Source: Planoprotostelium fungivorum (lineage: Eukaryota; Evosea; Variosea; Cavosteliida; Cavosteliaceae). From it: a stretch of 64,000 nucleotides of DNA. The DNA is taken from assembly GCA_003024175.1 (NCBI GenBank), contig MDYQ01000378.1, positions 42,470 to 106,469 of the forward strand. The letters are read 5' to 3'. A program made the position numbers and the translations under genes. Shown here in pieces: positions 12,072 through 24,193 of this stretch (its first letter is position 1; the number at the start of each line of letters is the position of its first letter). The notes under the pieces were generated by a model. The model did not search any database and was not told where the DNA came from. It saw only the letters and a list, made by a program, of their open reading frames with translations.

Positions 12072-13581
12072 TTATCCAAAGAGTAATCCCGCTGCAAGGT
12101 CCACGTTCCCTCCAGCCGATCTGAGCGCCCTGACGACTTGTTCCCTGGAGAATCCCAACCCCATCAGCTGCTCCACACTCTCTCTGGGAAATCCATCCAC
12201 CTGCCGATTCATCTCTTCCGGCGTGGGAACGGCCGTGGGGATCTGTATGGGTACCTGTTGCGTTGTAGATGGAGCCGTCGACCGTGGTGGCTCGGAGGCT
12301 TTGGGTGTCTCCTGCACGAGCTGTGGCCCGGATGATTCTTCCGGTGCTCCGTCTTTGTATCGATCGGGTAAATCTTTCTCCGATAAGAAGGGGGAGCTCT
12401 CGTCACCGATGCGGAGGACGTTGGAGGCCAAATCAATGGAGCACTGGTGGCGTCGGAGCATGTCTAAGCCGAGGAGGAAGTCCATGGATTGTTCTTCGAG
12501 GATGGAGAAGGAGCAGGGGAAGAAGGTGTTACCGATCTTGATCTGGGCCAAGTGAACTCTTCCTACGATTCGACAAGTGCCGACGCCTGTAGAGATGAGA
12601 TGATGTCATGAGATCATGATGATGGATGATTGATCGTGGATGATGAGAGGAGGATAGAAGTTCACCTTTTGCTATGCCTTGATATCTCTTGTCGATGAGT
12701 CTCTCGATTCCGACACGTTTGGCACATTCTAAACTCATGATGGTCTGTTGTGCTCCACTGTCCACAAAGGCCTTCAACGGCATATCATTCACTTTACAAT
12801 CGATACTGCAGATTGTCAACATCACTTCATGCTGCATCTCGATGATGAAATCAACCATGAACTCACTATAACATGATGACACGTGCGAAACTCTCTGGTA
12901 TGTGCTCCAGAGCGTTCTCCATATTTTCCATGACATTCCCCATTCTGATCTCCTCTTCGATGGCCCTCTGTGCGTCCACATTGAACGGATCTGCGTTCAG
13001 TTGGGACTGTTTGCATTCAGTTTGATTTCTTCTTGACTCTGTTCTCACCGCTCTCTGATTCCTCTCCGCTTCCCTCTGTTTGTTTTCTTGTATGGCTCTG
13101 AAGTAGTTCTCCACCGTCTTCATGTCATTACTCAAGATGGCCTCTCCCAATTGTGGATTGTTCTGGAGGTGAGATGAGAATGATATCGCGGATCAGCATG
13201 CGACTTACGGATAGAACCTGTTGTAATAGATCGGGGTTGTTTCTGATCTCTCTCGCCATGCTCTCGGCTGTCTCTGGCGCTCTCTGATTCGTCCTCTGTT
13301 GTTGTTGTTGTCTTCTCGTTACAAAGATCAGATCTCCATTTCCCACTCCCCTCTCGTTCAGTTTCTGATGATTCAACAGCTGTTGTCCGTTGAATAATAA
13401 TACTTGTGTGGCCAGAGGTATTCCGCTCTGATCAAACGTGAGTCATCCTTGTACGTACATCTCTTCTCACATTCACTTCGATCAGAGCCATCAAGTTCTC
13501 TACGACTTCAGACGGATCAATCTCCACGATGAAAGTGTCATCTTGATCGGTAGAGATGGTGACGTTGATGGTGACGTTCAT
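12072..13581 (-). CDS. DDI1: DDI1 ubiquitin-dependent aspartyl protease (UBL-RVP-UBA)
   Basis: Ddi1 is a proteasome shuttle and a protease acting on heavily ubiquitinated substrates. The N-terminus ([17 protein letters not shown] onward) is ubiquitin-like. A helical linker with [17 protein letters not shown] follows, then the retroviral-type protease fold with catalytic [13 protein letters not shown] and, later, [19 protein letters not shown]. The C-terminal UBA reads [20 protein letters not shown] near 12075-12180. The ATG at 13581 is chosen because it gives the usual family start; the frame upstream has only a TTG. Four or five exons. The C-terminal UBA, lost in some lineages, is intact here. 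Confidence 0.95.
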
Positions 13582-14078
13582 CCCTGTGCTTCCTCTTTTT
13601 CGTTTGTTTTTGTTCGTTTTCAAAGTTGAACACGATACGCGAAGCTGCGACGAAATTTGACGTCATACTACAAGCAGGCATCTCCAATTATTAATACTAA
13701 TCTTATCACTTCTTTGCGCCTTCTTCTCAGAAGTATTTGAGATAACCAACCTCTGCTTGGTTCTCTGTGATAGAGGAGAACTACGTTGAGAATGATAATT
13801 GGAGTATACCCTAGCAACAAGTGCAATGTCATAGGCCAACAAACACACCAAGCTCCCATTATTACGATTTAAACTCGTATTAATAGTCAGAGATAAAAGG
13901 TTAGCCCATATAAATAAGTCGTACCAAACAGCCTATAGAAGAGGGTTGAGAGAATCTCGATAGGGAGAGTGAGAAAAGGAGCTCTCAAAACCAGCTCAAA
14001 CTTTTCGTATTTCCCTAGGTTTTCAGCATCAACCCGTCCTGCTGATGTAATGATCATTGTTCGGTAGAAAGAACAACG
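13582..14078. promoter_or_regulatory. Divergent promoter region between DDI1 and the Dbf2-like kinase
   Basis: About 500 bp without a convincing gene. A TATA-like ATATAAATA at 13908-13916 lies about 165 bp before the proposed kinase start. Short open frames on the minus strand (13660-13860) show no family resemblance and I do not call them. Confidence 0.45.
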
Positions 14079-17000
14079 AATATGGTGAGTGCGATTGCGA
14101 CGTCCATCTTCTTGAACCCATCACTAATCTTGAACAGAGTGCGAGAGTCAGCGCCACGTGCAATGATTCGTCAATCCATTCTACCGATGCAGTCACAGAT
14201 GAAACATCACCTCGCCCGAGAACCCAACCTAAATCACCCAACAAGAATTCTGTCCTTCGTACATCCTCAGCAGCACTGTCCATGCCACAGGTGTGTATAC
14301 ACTCTTCTACCTACTGCCGTCTGATCTGCAATCCAGATGCAATCACCGAGCTTTGTAAATGCAATCGTTGAACAAGCATACGAAAGGGAATCGTTCAGAA
14401 ACCCTTCAGGAGACTCTCCCGTGAGAGATCACCCCCTCTTCTCTCCAGTGGGTGTCAATTTTCGTTTACATCATGTTGATGGGGATTAGCGCGAGGAGGC
14501 AACGGAGAAGATGAGTTACCTCAGATTGGCCAACAACAACAGTCTCGAAGCACTTTGTCAGATGGAGGCCAGTCTCATTCGAAGGTCGAGATCCGGGTCG
14601 GCATCTTCCACATGCACCACCATCGTCAAGAGGACCTATACCGATCGAGAGACAAGTGACGTGAGAGAACAGTAGAGACTTGGTGTCGATGTGGATGACA
14701 ATGACACAGGAGAGTGAGATGGGAAGAGAGAGGAGAGGGACAGAATCGAGAGAGGACGATGTGAGAAGATACAGAGCTCCGCACGAACTGAACGAAGCAG
14801 TATTCCTCTGATTACAGTGCGGAGAATCCATCACCCAACATGGGTAGAAAATTTACACCGGTCAGCTCCTTCGATGACCTGTGAGCCATCAATATCATCA
14901 TCATCATCATCATCATCACGTGAGAAGGAAAGAGTGAAGACAAACAGCGGAGAAATCGACATCAGGAGCTCCATCGAGAGCGCCACCACTCCTAGACTCT
15001 CACGACAGAAGAAGAATCTCATGAGCAGAACTCGCGACAGCCTCAACAAACTGAAAGACACCGTCCGCAGCCACGTCAATCGATCTGACTCGAAGAGATC
15101 GATACACCGAACCGACTCGAAGAGGTCCGTACAGCGAACGGATTCTGCCTCGTCGACGCCAAAGGTGAGGGAGGGTGAGGGAGGAGAGCGTGACGTCAGC
15201 AGGTCAATGCACTGCGCGTCACCCGATCGGAAGGTTCGCCGAGGAAGGTCATCAGCCCGATCGCGCCGACGACACTTTCTTCTCCCAACAGACAAGCTTC
15301 TCCTGTTTTACACGGATCCAGCGATGACTCTTTCTCTTCGTTTCACTCTTCCACTTCGAGTGAGTCGATGGGAGAGAGAAAGCTGAAGAGAGACAGAGAA
15401 GAACACAGAGTTGAGGTTGTCGAATAAGGACAGGGTGTACGTAGAGGAGAGTGACGACCACCTCGCGTCCACAGAGACGGAAGCGAAAGTGTTGGCCACT
15501 CGACATTTCTTCTGGGAGTACTATTGGAATCTGTTTCTATATTTAGAATCGAGGGAAGAGAGGTGAACGACTCGATCCACAGCACTTGTACTCAACGCAT
15601 CAGACACACGAGAGTGAAGAAGAGTAACGACAGAGACAAGACGAAAGAGACACAATTCCTCAGAGAAGAGAGCGATCGACTGAGAAAGAGGAGGAGTCGA
15701 ATGTCTTCCATGAATTTCCAGATCTTGGCCAGGATTGGAAGAGGTGGTTTCGGTGATGTCTTCTTGGCACAACACAAGAAGAATGGAGAGGTGAACGCGA
15801 TGAAGAGAATCAAGAGGAGCTTCATCGATTCGAACAACAAGACTTTGTCCATTCAAACGGAGAGGCAAGTCTTATCGGACAATTCAAAAGAAGTCTCGTG
15901 GTTGGTCAAATTACAGTATTCCTTTCAAGATCACAAGTATCTGTATCTCGTCATGGTGAGGAGATGAGATGGAAGAAGAGTCTGACTGTTCACGAGGACT
16001 ACATGCCCGGTGGTGATCTGAGGGGACTCATCACATCGACCGGACGTTTCAGCGAGACCGAAGCGAGGTGCTACTTTGCTCAGTTTCTACTGGCCACCTT
16101 CGAATTACACTCTCTCGGTTTCATCCACCGCGACCTCAAGCCAGAAAACTTTCTCATCTCGAAGAGTGGACACCTCAGGTTGGCCGATTTCGGTCTGTCA
16201 AAGAAGGGATTAGAAGAGAGTGCGTCCAAATTAACGGTGAGTGAGCTCGAGATGAATCGAAACGTGACGTCATCCAGGATTCGTATCGAAATTTCTCTTC
16301 GGAGGGGAGGCGGTCCGTACGTCTCAACCTCGGGGGGAACCAGAACGGGGGAGAAGGTCACATGACTTTCTCGTCGTTTCAGCAGGGGAGGAGAAAATTG
16401 GGATCGAGGAAAATGTCTGTGGTGGGATCACCTCACTACATGGCTGTCGGTGAGTGGATGATGTGTCGTGAGAAGCTGAAGGGGTGTAGAGGTGCTGCAG
16501 GGGAAGGGATACGATTTTACCATCGATATGTGGTCGATCGGTGTTATCTTCTTTGGTGAGTCGAATGAATGAGATCTTCGTGCATATACATCGATGAGAA
16601 GAGAGGAAGATAGAAGATATAGAGGATAGAGGAGACATAAAAAGAGAACATATAGAAGATGTGATGATGTGATGAGATGGAGATTGACATGAGTAGAACT
16701 GATCGTGGGTGTTGCACCCTTTGATGGAGATCGACCGGAAGAGATCTTTGATTGCATCATCAACTACAAGGAGCAACTGGCCGATGTCTTCTCTCAGCTA
16801 TCCGAGCAAGACTTCAGCCCCGAAGCTCGTGAACTCGTTCAACTGTGAGACATCCATCATCACCATCAGCATCACCGTCATCATGAGCATCATCACCATC
16901 AGCATCACCGTCATCATGAGCATCATCACCATCATCATCTGACAAACGATTTAGCCTCATCTGTGAGCCGGAAACCCGAATCGGTCGAAGAGGTCTGAAC

Positions 17001-17302
17001 GACTTCAAGAACTTGGCCTTCTTCAGAGGTTTCGATTGGGACAGAGCCCACACGGACCCACCACCCTTCGTCCCCAATCTATCGAGCGACATCGATCACT
17101 CCCACTTTGAGAACACGAAAGAGTTCACCTCAGCCAACCAATGGATGATGGCCTCCACTTGTTTCAAAGACGCACCGAAGGTGAAACGTTCATCGTTCGT
17201 GTCGGCTGATGTCTGTGCCAGGAGGATAACATCAGCTTGAAACCGGTGCCCAATTTTTCGTTCAACAACATCGATGTCAGCTCCATCACGACCGACATTT
17301 AG
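14079..17302 (+). CDS. NDR-family kinase of the Dbf2/Sid2 type
   Basis: Dbf2/Sid2 kinases act with Mob1 in mitotic exit and cytokinesis pathways. The N-terminal exons (14079-15500) encode a Ser/Arg-rich tail and are less certain. The Mob-binding region (15500-15710) shows ATRHFFWEYYWNLFLYLES and later LRKRRSRMSSMNFQILARIG. Kinase motifs are GRGGFGDVF, the Lys in NAMKRIKR, HRDLKPENFL and DFGLSKKG. The activation-loop end is SVVGSPHYMAVEVLQGKGYD, close to the Dbf2 signature and replacing APE by AVE. After the lobe come FELIVGVAPFDGD, LNDFKNLAFFRGFDW and a tail with PNFSFNNID. An intron ends around 17220 and the last exon reads to a TAG at 17300-17302. One intron (16848-16951) holds CATCATCACCAT-type repeats. 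Downstream the minus-strand gene is open across this 3' end. Confidence 0.85.
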
Positions 17303-18588
17303 GTCTCTCTGAACGACAAATGGGACAGATGTAAATGATGTAGAAATAGATTGTATCATAGACCATTCATTCACAAACAAGAGAGATGTATCTATTCTCT
17401 CCTCTGTTTCTTCTTGTTTAAGATGGATGAAAGCCATTCCACATTCTCCCTCAATTTCTCCTGACAGAACATTCAACTCTGATCCCTTGTCACCTCTCAC
17501 CCTTTTGCTCGGCTTCACCATTTTTTCATATTCTGTCTTTGTAGCTTCGGGCGTCTCCTCAGCAATCTGCCTCAGTACGGGTGTGTTCATCACGGTCTCC
17601 GCTCTGTTATGACGATTGTAAGAACAACATTCTAACAAGATCTTTCCAATCCGATGCCACGGATCACATCCGTCTACTTTGTAAGATTCCCACAGCACTC
17701 TCAGATCTCGTAATGCTGAGTCGTGAGAAGGTGTTGACACAGGGGAAGCGGGTGCCTCATGTAAGCTGTGGATGTGTAGCTGGGAAGCTTCTTCCATTCT
17801 TCGAGAAGTTCATCGTATACCTGAAGTGATGAACACACGAGAGGATGTAGATCACTCTCACTGTCTTCTCTTCATCATCAGTGGAGGCGAACAATCGATT
17901 CATAATGTTGACCTTGAGCTCCCAATCGTAATCGGTGCGGCGGATGATGCGAGGCTTCATGAGGTCCCATCCGTAAAGCCTTGCGATCTCGATCGCCTCT
18001 TTCGGTAGGTCGCACATCTTCTCGATGATCTCTCGGTGGCAGCTGAGCTGTTTCACTCGCTCGTGATGGACCAACAGATGATCCCAGGTGAAAATAGCAT
18101 GGTATCTACCGAGAAGAGATAGTTTCTGTACGCAGTCAACATTTCACGATAGCACATCAGAGGTTTGTGAATGATCACCTCGGCCAATCGGTTCACATCG
18201 TTCCATGTCGTCTGGCTCACGATGTGTCTGCACATCCGCGATGCTCCGTACAGATTGTACAGTTCTATCGTGGGAACATATCGATCGATGATGTGCTGTA
18301 AGACATCCTGAGGGAGACGCTGTAGCTGTCCAATGTTCTCTCGATCGGAATCGATGAGCACTCCTGGTCACACTTGTTTCATCAACCTCTCTATGTATTT
18401 GATACCATTCTGGTAGCAGTGGGGATTGATGTGGCGTATGATCGCCTCTTCCTGTAATAGGATGTGACTCATTCAGCTGACATGAGATGATTGGATCACC
18501 TTGTCGACATAGAATACGATGCATTCGGATTCTAAGACTTTTCTCTGGCTCAAAATGTTTGAATCTGTCAACTGTGAGCGATTCATGT
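17096..18588 (-). CDS. Unrecognised protein with an F-box-like N-terminal segment
   Basis: Exons start near ATG 18588 (MNRSQLTDSNILSQRKV). An intron of 48 nt leads into LQRLPQDVLQHIIDRYVPT and ELYNLYGASRMCRHIV, which resembles an F-box (LxxLPxxVLxxI then a Cys/His-containing helix). Later exons contain IARLYGWDLMKPRI and WESYKVDGCDPWHRIGKI. F-box proteins are substrate adaptors of SCF ubiquitin ligases, but the match here is weak. The last exon stays open to 17096, over 200 bp into the 3' end of the convergent kinase; the true stop may be earlier if an intron is missed. Internal junctions near 17800 are not fully resolved. Confidence 0.5.
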
Positions 18589-18719
18589 CATCTTGTGGTA
18601 TGGAAGGTCTGTGGAGATGAATCAAGAGGATGAATCACCTGGCATACTACCAAGATGTATTAGTGAATAGTTGAATCGTCTGAAAATATGAGTCTTTGGT
18701 CAAAACTGAAACATGTGTA

Positions 18720-19990
18720 TCACATTTGTCCATGTAAAGAAGATACAAATTCGTGATAAAAATTGTGTTTCTTGCCCATAGTCTGTCCCCTTCAATCTTG
18801 TTCCACACTCTCTACACAATTTGTGCTATCTCACCTCCATCATCAGCTTCCTCATGTCATTGCGCCTGAACATACAAATATCTGACGGATCTAACCACCA
18901 CCGCTGATTCCTGTCTTGGATTGTGTATAATGTTCTTTCGAGAGGATAACGCAGAACAGGTCTCTCTGCATCTTCCAGCCACTGCTTCAGCCCACACTCG
19001 AGCTGCTTCATCAGCGGTGACTCTGTGTGAAACGGTTGAGGTGGTGCCCCTTCTTTCATTCGTCAGATCTTATGAGTGTGTGGATGTGAGATGACAAAGA
19101 GAGACATGAAGATGAGATACTCACCCGTGCTGTGCAGACGAAAGATAATCTGCAGTCTTTGTCCACTAAGGATAGGCTCTGTGCTCAAATTCGCTTGTTT
19201 GTAGAAGATCTTCTTATACCCATGCTTGCTGTTCAATTCTGTCTCGATGATCTTACATTCGTATTCGTGCCTGATCATGATGTGTCCTCCTGATCTCTTT
19301 AGCATACACGAGTCAAAGTTGTCACCTGTGTGCTCTGTGGGTAAGATGACAGAGAGATAAGCAAAGTGGTCGTTCTCTTCCTTGTCTCCATCCTGTTCTT
19401 CTGTCACTGAGGACACAGAGGATCGAGTCACACCATAGAGAATTGAGATCCAGGCTCTTCCAATATCATCCTCTCTGGTATCACAATGACATTCTCGCCG
19501 TATTTATGATCTCTTCCTATCTGATGATCTCCCAGTCAGACGAACACATTGAAATAGACTCACCCCTGTGAACTCTTCTTTCACGCTTACCATCCAGTCT
19601 GTGTTTGTTATCCAAAACTGCTCATCTTCAGCCTTCATCACACACACATCTTCAAGACATGTGAAAGATTCTTCACCTGACTACACTCTTTGTCTGTTGT
19701 TCTTCTCTTGACTTCCCATTGCCAGCATTTGTCACTCCTCTCATGTGCTGTCTTCTTCAGCGTGATTAAGAAAGAAGGAGGCAGAGGTAGTGGTACTATT
19801 CCAAAGCCTGATACTTGTATACCAGGTAATCCTTCTGAACCTTCAAATTCTATCACATCACTGACTGGCGTGTAAGGTGGTGCGCTGAGCAGGCACCTCT
19901 TGATTACTTCGCGATAATCTACGACTGGTCAGCGAATTTCTGAGGAGAGTCACACGAACCTTTGCCAGAGCCTCCCTCTGTGGACATCAT
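18720..19990 (-). CDS. 2-oxoglutarate/Fe(II) oxygenase-like protein
   Basis: The start MMSTEGGSGK is joined to an exon encoding VPLPLPPSFLITLKKTAHER after IQVSGFGI, the layout of a prolyl-hydroxylase-like family common in fungi and protists (a GVG-PLPL entry segment). A later exon has FAYLSVILPTEHTGDNF, matching the family segment around the FATLVIxLPSxxxGG strand, and LRYPLERTLYT from its C-terminal part. Around 19430-19480 the frame that reads MILEEPGSQFSM does not join cleanly to the next exon (see findings), and the HxD iron-ligand motif expected in that area is not visible, so catalytic activity is uncertain. Stop at 18720-18722. It could be an inactive homologue. Confidence 0.55.
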
Positions 19991-20381
19991 GTGATTGAAT
20001 GACAAATGAACAAACCGCGAAAATCGAAATTGAATTGGCACGCAAACAACCCGCGTACTCAATGATTTATATCGAATCGGGTGAAGAGAAGCCCAGAAGA
20101 AGGAAAAGAGAAGGAGAACAGCAGAGATTGTAACAGGGACGCTGTGATTGTTGTGGTAGTCGTAGTATTGATCGGTGCGTAGAAGCTGATCGTCTATTCT
20201 TCGAGCTCCGGGCACAGCTTGTAGGCTCATCTGTGGTATCACAGCCTCCACACCATTTCCTCCTATCTCGCTTCGGTCGGAATGTATGGAAAAAAATTAG
20301 AAATAAAATACACGTCACTAACGGACCGTTTGTTTTTGAACGATCACTCCATCCTCCTTCTAAAAGAAGTCAACCACCACC
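19991..20381. promoter_or_regulatory. Divergent promoter region
   Basis: About 390 bp between the oxygenase-like gene (minus) and UAP56 (plus). The last 100 bp are AT-rich (AAAAAAATTAGAAATAAAAT) and end in a CACCACCATGG start context. No gene seen. Confidence 0.5.
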
Positions 20382-21974
20382 ATGGCTGATACAACAAACG
20401 TTAACGAGTTAACTGAGTATGACTCGGATGAGGGAGAGAACGAGACCACCCAGACCACCGCTAAGAAGGGAGAGACCGCAAAGAAGTGAGTTTTCTGTTT
20501 ACCTATCCAACGATGAACCACCCTAAACGATGGAAAAAGGGCCGACGATACTTATGTCGCCATTCACTCTACCGGTTTCCGTGAGTTCCTTCTGAAGCCT
20601 GAGCTCCTCAGAGCTATTGCTGACTGCGGTTTTGAGCACCCTTCTGAAGGTGAGAACTACCTATCAATTATACAGACGATAATTGATTCGGCGTTCAGTC
20701 CAGAACGAGTGTATTCCACAAGCCATCCTCGGAACGGACGTCCTGTGCCAAGCTAAGAGCGGTATGGGTAAAACCGCCGTGTTCGTATTGGCCGTCCTGC
20801 AGCAGCTCCAACCCGTAGACGGACAAGTCTCTTGCCTCGTCCTCTGCCACACGAGAGAGTTAGCCTACCAGATCTGCCACGAGTTCGATCGCTTCAAGAA
20901 GTACCTGCCCGGCGTGAAGAGCGGTGTGTTCTACGGAGGTGTCCCCATGTCCGAGAACAAGGAGGCTCTTCAGAAGGAGATCCCTCACATTGTCATCGGT
21001 ACTCCAGGCAGAATCCTCTCCCTCGGAGAAGAGAAGGCCCTCGATCTCAGCAAGCTGAAATACTTCATCTTGGACGAGTGCGATCGTCTCCTCGAATCAC
21101 TCGGCATGAGAAAGGATGTCCAGAAGATCCTACGCCTCACTCCCCACAACAAGCAAGTGGGCATGTTCTCGGCTACCCTCTCCGAAGACATCCGAACCAC
21201 CTGCAAGAAGTTCATGCACAACGTACGTCACCCACCATTCTTCATGTTGGCTGACTCCGCCTCATCAGCCTCTCGAGATCTACATCAACGATGGTAGCAA
21301 GCTCACCCTCCACGGACTGAAGCAGTACTACGTCAAGCTCAGCGAGAAGGAGAAGAACAGAAAGCTCGTGGATCTCCTCGATGCCTTAGACTTCAACCAG
21401 GTCGTCATCTTTGTCAAGTCGGTGCACAGAGCTGCCGAGCTGAACAAGATCCTCATCTCTTGTGGTTTCCCTTCCGTTGCCATCCACGGAGGCATGAAGC
21501 AGGAAGAGAGGTACATGCGTGCCGCATGCTGTCACTGACCTCTTTAGAATCGCAAAGTACAAGCAGTTCAAGGAGTTCAAGTCTCGTATGATTGTTGCCA
21601 CGGATATCTTTGGCAGAGGTATCGATGTTGAGAGAGTCAACGTCGTCATCAACTACGACATGTCTGATGCCTCCGACGCTTACCTCCACAGAGTGAGTCC
21701 AATCCTCCGTCCCCTCTCTTCATCTCGAACATCATCATCTTCTAAAGCGTTTCTGATGCAAACAGGTCGGACGTGCCGGAAGATTTGGAACCAAGGGATT
21801 GGCCATCTCCTTCATCTCATCTCCAGAGGATGGAGGCATCCTCAACGATGTCCAATCCAGATTTGTCGTCAGCATCCCCGAGTTACCCGACGAAATCGAC
21901 GCCTCCACCTACAGTGAGTCTCCTTGTCTCATTCATCATTGGCATGGTCTAATGTCCATCCAGTGCAATCATAA
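20382..21974 (+). CDS. SUB2: DEAD-box (DECD) RNA helicase UAP56/DDX39/Sub2
   Basis: An ATPase/helicase of the TREX complex, needed for spliceosome assembly and mRNA export in the nucleus. The protein begins [20 protein letters not shown]. Motifs in order: Q-motif region with [16 protein letters not shown] and [14 protein letters not shown], Walker [16 protein letters not shown] in [11 protein letters not shown] (the family-defining variant of DEAD), SATLSEDIR, then [30 protein letters not shown] and [11 protein letters not shown]. Six exons; introns are 38-73 nt, and each join is exact against the family. The final exon is only 11 nt and gives MQS before the stop. Full-length. Confidence 0.97.
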
Positions 21975-21981
21975 GATCCTG

Positions 21982-21987
21982 AATAAA
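21982..21987 (+). terminator. Polyadenylation signal AATAAA of UAP56
   Basis: AATAAA begins 8 nt after the stop codon, giving a very short 3' UTR. Confidence 0.7.
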
Positions 21988-22670
21988 AGTTTATTGAAAA
22001 CGAATGGTGTATCTTGTTGTGTGAAGGGAGGGAGATAGTGGATGTTTGTGATAGATGAGACGATATGATCTCGAGAATGAGAAGAAAATGAGATCAGAGC
22101 GAAGTTGAGACAACAGAACATGAGAGAAGAAGAGAAGGGTTTGTTCAATGGTCGTTTATTCATCACGAGGACATTCCTGAAAGGATGTCAATGAGTGCAG
22201 GGGAAGGGATGGTGTGATGAAGATGAAAGAGTCAGCAGGTTTTCTGATCTCATTGTCGCGCAAACGCGGCCTCGAATTATCAGTTTAGATTCTCTTTTTT
22301 TGGTCTGTTCGATCTCCTGAACATCATGCAAACACACTTTGATCATCCATGTCTTCTCACCTACAATCTGTGAGTACACACACAGTTGCACATTATGATC
22401 AAGATGATAATCGAATCAGAAACGAGGAATTTCTATAGTTTTAGGTATTCACCACGTATACTGTATGAACGGAAAAATCATCACAAAGAAAGACAGAGAT
22501 ATAGAATGTGCTCCTGCTCACCTCTCTCTCCTCCCTTTTGTGATGATCCTCCTTTGGTCGCTCGCCCTCCCTCCCCCTCGTCTTGGTTGTAGAATTGGAA
22601 TTACGTAAAGAAATGCCCGGATGCAACAGGATCCTTTTCATCGTCTTTGTGAAGGAATCGCCATCTGACC
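21988..22670. promoter_or_regulatory. Upstream region of the eS10 gene
   Basis: About 680 bp without a supported gene. It contains pyrimidine runs (CTCTCTCTCCTCCC at about 22520) of the kind often seen upstream of ribosomal protein genes; a transcription start cannot be placed. Confidence 0.4.
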
Positions 22671-23512
22671 ATGCTTATCCCCAAGAAGAACAGGCAACTG
22701 GTATACACCTCCCTCTTTAACGGTGATCTATTCCATCCGTCCTTCACTTGCGATGAACATGCATCCATCCATAATCTCCATCCATTATCAGACATTGATC
22801 TCTCGATGGAGTGATCGAAGAGGAGAAAGGAATGGAACACGTTCTGAAATCGAATAGAGGGTGTCATCGTCGCCAAGAAGGACTTTGTCAACAAGCACCA
22901 CGAGCTCGATCTGCCCAACCTGCAGGTCATCCTGCTGCTCGAGTCTCTCAAGTCCCGGGGATACGTTCGTGAGAACTTCAACTGGAAGTGGTACTACTGG
23001 TTCTTGACCAACGAGGGTATCGAGTACCTCCGTGTATTCCTTCACCTTCCCGAGGACGTCGTCCCCCTGACGCTCTCCAAGCCCAAGGCTTCCTCCAGAC
23101 CCCCCACCTCTTTCAACAGACGTGAGGGTGGTGCTCCTCGTGCCCCCAGAGCTGAGGGTGAGAAGAGCAAGCTCGCCGCACCCGGTGAGGGCTTCAAGCC
23201 CGAATTCGTGAGTCTTTCTCTTTTTTTGCATTTCGGATCGATATGTTCAAGTATCGCTTGATGGAAGAATGAGGATCGTGGAATGTGTTGGAGAACGTGA
23301 TGTTGATGATTTTTCAGCGTGGTGGATACGGAAGAGGAGCCAGACGTGAGGGAGGTGCTCCCAGAGAGGGAGGAGCCCCCAGAGAGGGAGGCTACAGACG
23401 TGATGCCCCCAGAGGAGGTGAGAGCGATATTTCTGTCCATCATCATCTCGATCTTAAGACACGATCTGATGTCATGATAGGAGCTGGACGTGGAGCTGCC
23501 CCCCAACAGTAA
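22671..23512 (+). CDS. RPS10: 40S ribosomal protein eS10
   Basis: Structural protein of the small ribosomal subunit, located near the mRNA entry and beak, and a known target of ZNF598, which is also encoded in this window. [19 protein letters not shown] is joined across a long intron (22728-22858) to [11 protein letters not shown]. The core has [20 protein letters not shown] and [12 protein letters not shown]. The C-terminal tail is Arg/Gly-rich ([12 protein letters not shown], two APREGG units) ending GRGAAPQQ. Four exons. Two further introns split the tail at about 23208 and 23419. Confidence 0.97.
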
Positions 23513-23518
23513 AGAGTT

Positions 23519-23524
23519 AATAAA
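23519..23524 (+). terminator. Polyadenylation signal AATAAA of eS10
   Basis: AATAAA lies 7 nt after the stop codon, matching the short 3' UTR pattern of UAP56. Confidence 0.65.
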
Positions 23525-23661
23525 CACGTTAGCTGGTCGGATATCGATGACAATTGACGAAGCTCTCTTTCTTTCATTTGTTTGATTCTCGTGTGAGTTG
23601 TAGTGGTGGGAGCTATCTCCTGAGAGCTTGCCGTATATTTAGTCCGACACATCATCAGCTG

Positions 23662-24193
23662 ATGGGCAAGATCAAAGATGATTCGACGAGGGTGATATTG
23701 AGGAATCTGCTCATCCTCTTGCCTGCTTTTTATGGACAATATTATTTCCTGGCCATCATCTTGACTGCAGGCTTTCATGCACCCTGGTCACACCTTGGGT
23801 ACTTGCCATTCGATTGGGAGCAGTTCTATTTCACAGCAGGAGCTCCATTGGGTGGGAAGAGTATGATGGATGATTCTAAAGAGGCCAGCGGGCTGGTTGG
23901 CACTCGTCCTCAATTTTCTGTTGGCTGTGGTTCACATCTTCTTCATCGTGAGGAGCACGAAGAACAGCTGGGACTATGCAGTGTCGCTGGGTATCATTCA
24001 TTTCATCTTGACCTGCATCGGTGAGCGTCTTATTGTCGATCGACAGCTGATGGAATCAGTTTCTAGACGATTTCCTCTCAATTGGATCTGGTGGGTGACC
24101 ATCATCTTGACGGACGTCCTTCTGGTCGTCGCATCAGAGCTCTCGACATACTTTCTGAGCGATCTGAGAGCCATAGACGTCAATCACACTTGA
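23662..24193 (+). CDS. SYS1: SYS1-like Golgi membrane protein
   Basis: SYS1 is a four-pass Golgi protein that recruits the ARL3/ARFRP1-ARL1 GTPase relay for vesicle tethering. MGKIKDDSTRVILRNLLILL is followed by helix one (YGQYYFLAIILTAGF). A 37-nt intron then joins APL to AGWLALVLNFLLAVVHIFFI (helix two). Helix three is NSWDYAVSLGIIHFILTCI, and a 39-nt intron leads to RRFPLNWIWWVTIILTDVLL and the family-like ending SELSTYFLSDLRAI. The pattern D-x(8)-IHxxL, FPLNWxWW and E-L-x-x-I matches SYS1. About 150 residues, the usual length. Confidence 0.75.

Noticed and set aside
13663-13859. Two minus-strand frames of about 62 codons
   Set aside because: Both overlap in different frames and have no start context or family resemblance.
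16814-16943. His/Asp repeat frames and possible CRISPR-like repeats
   Set aside because: CATCATCACCAT-type repeats are inside a kinase intron, with no spacers or cas genes.
22601-23527. Minus-strand frames of 126-161 codons opposite eS10
   Set aside because: They are shadows of the ribosomal protein gene on the plus strand.
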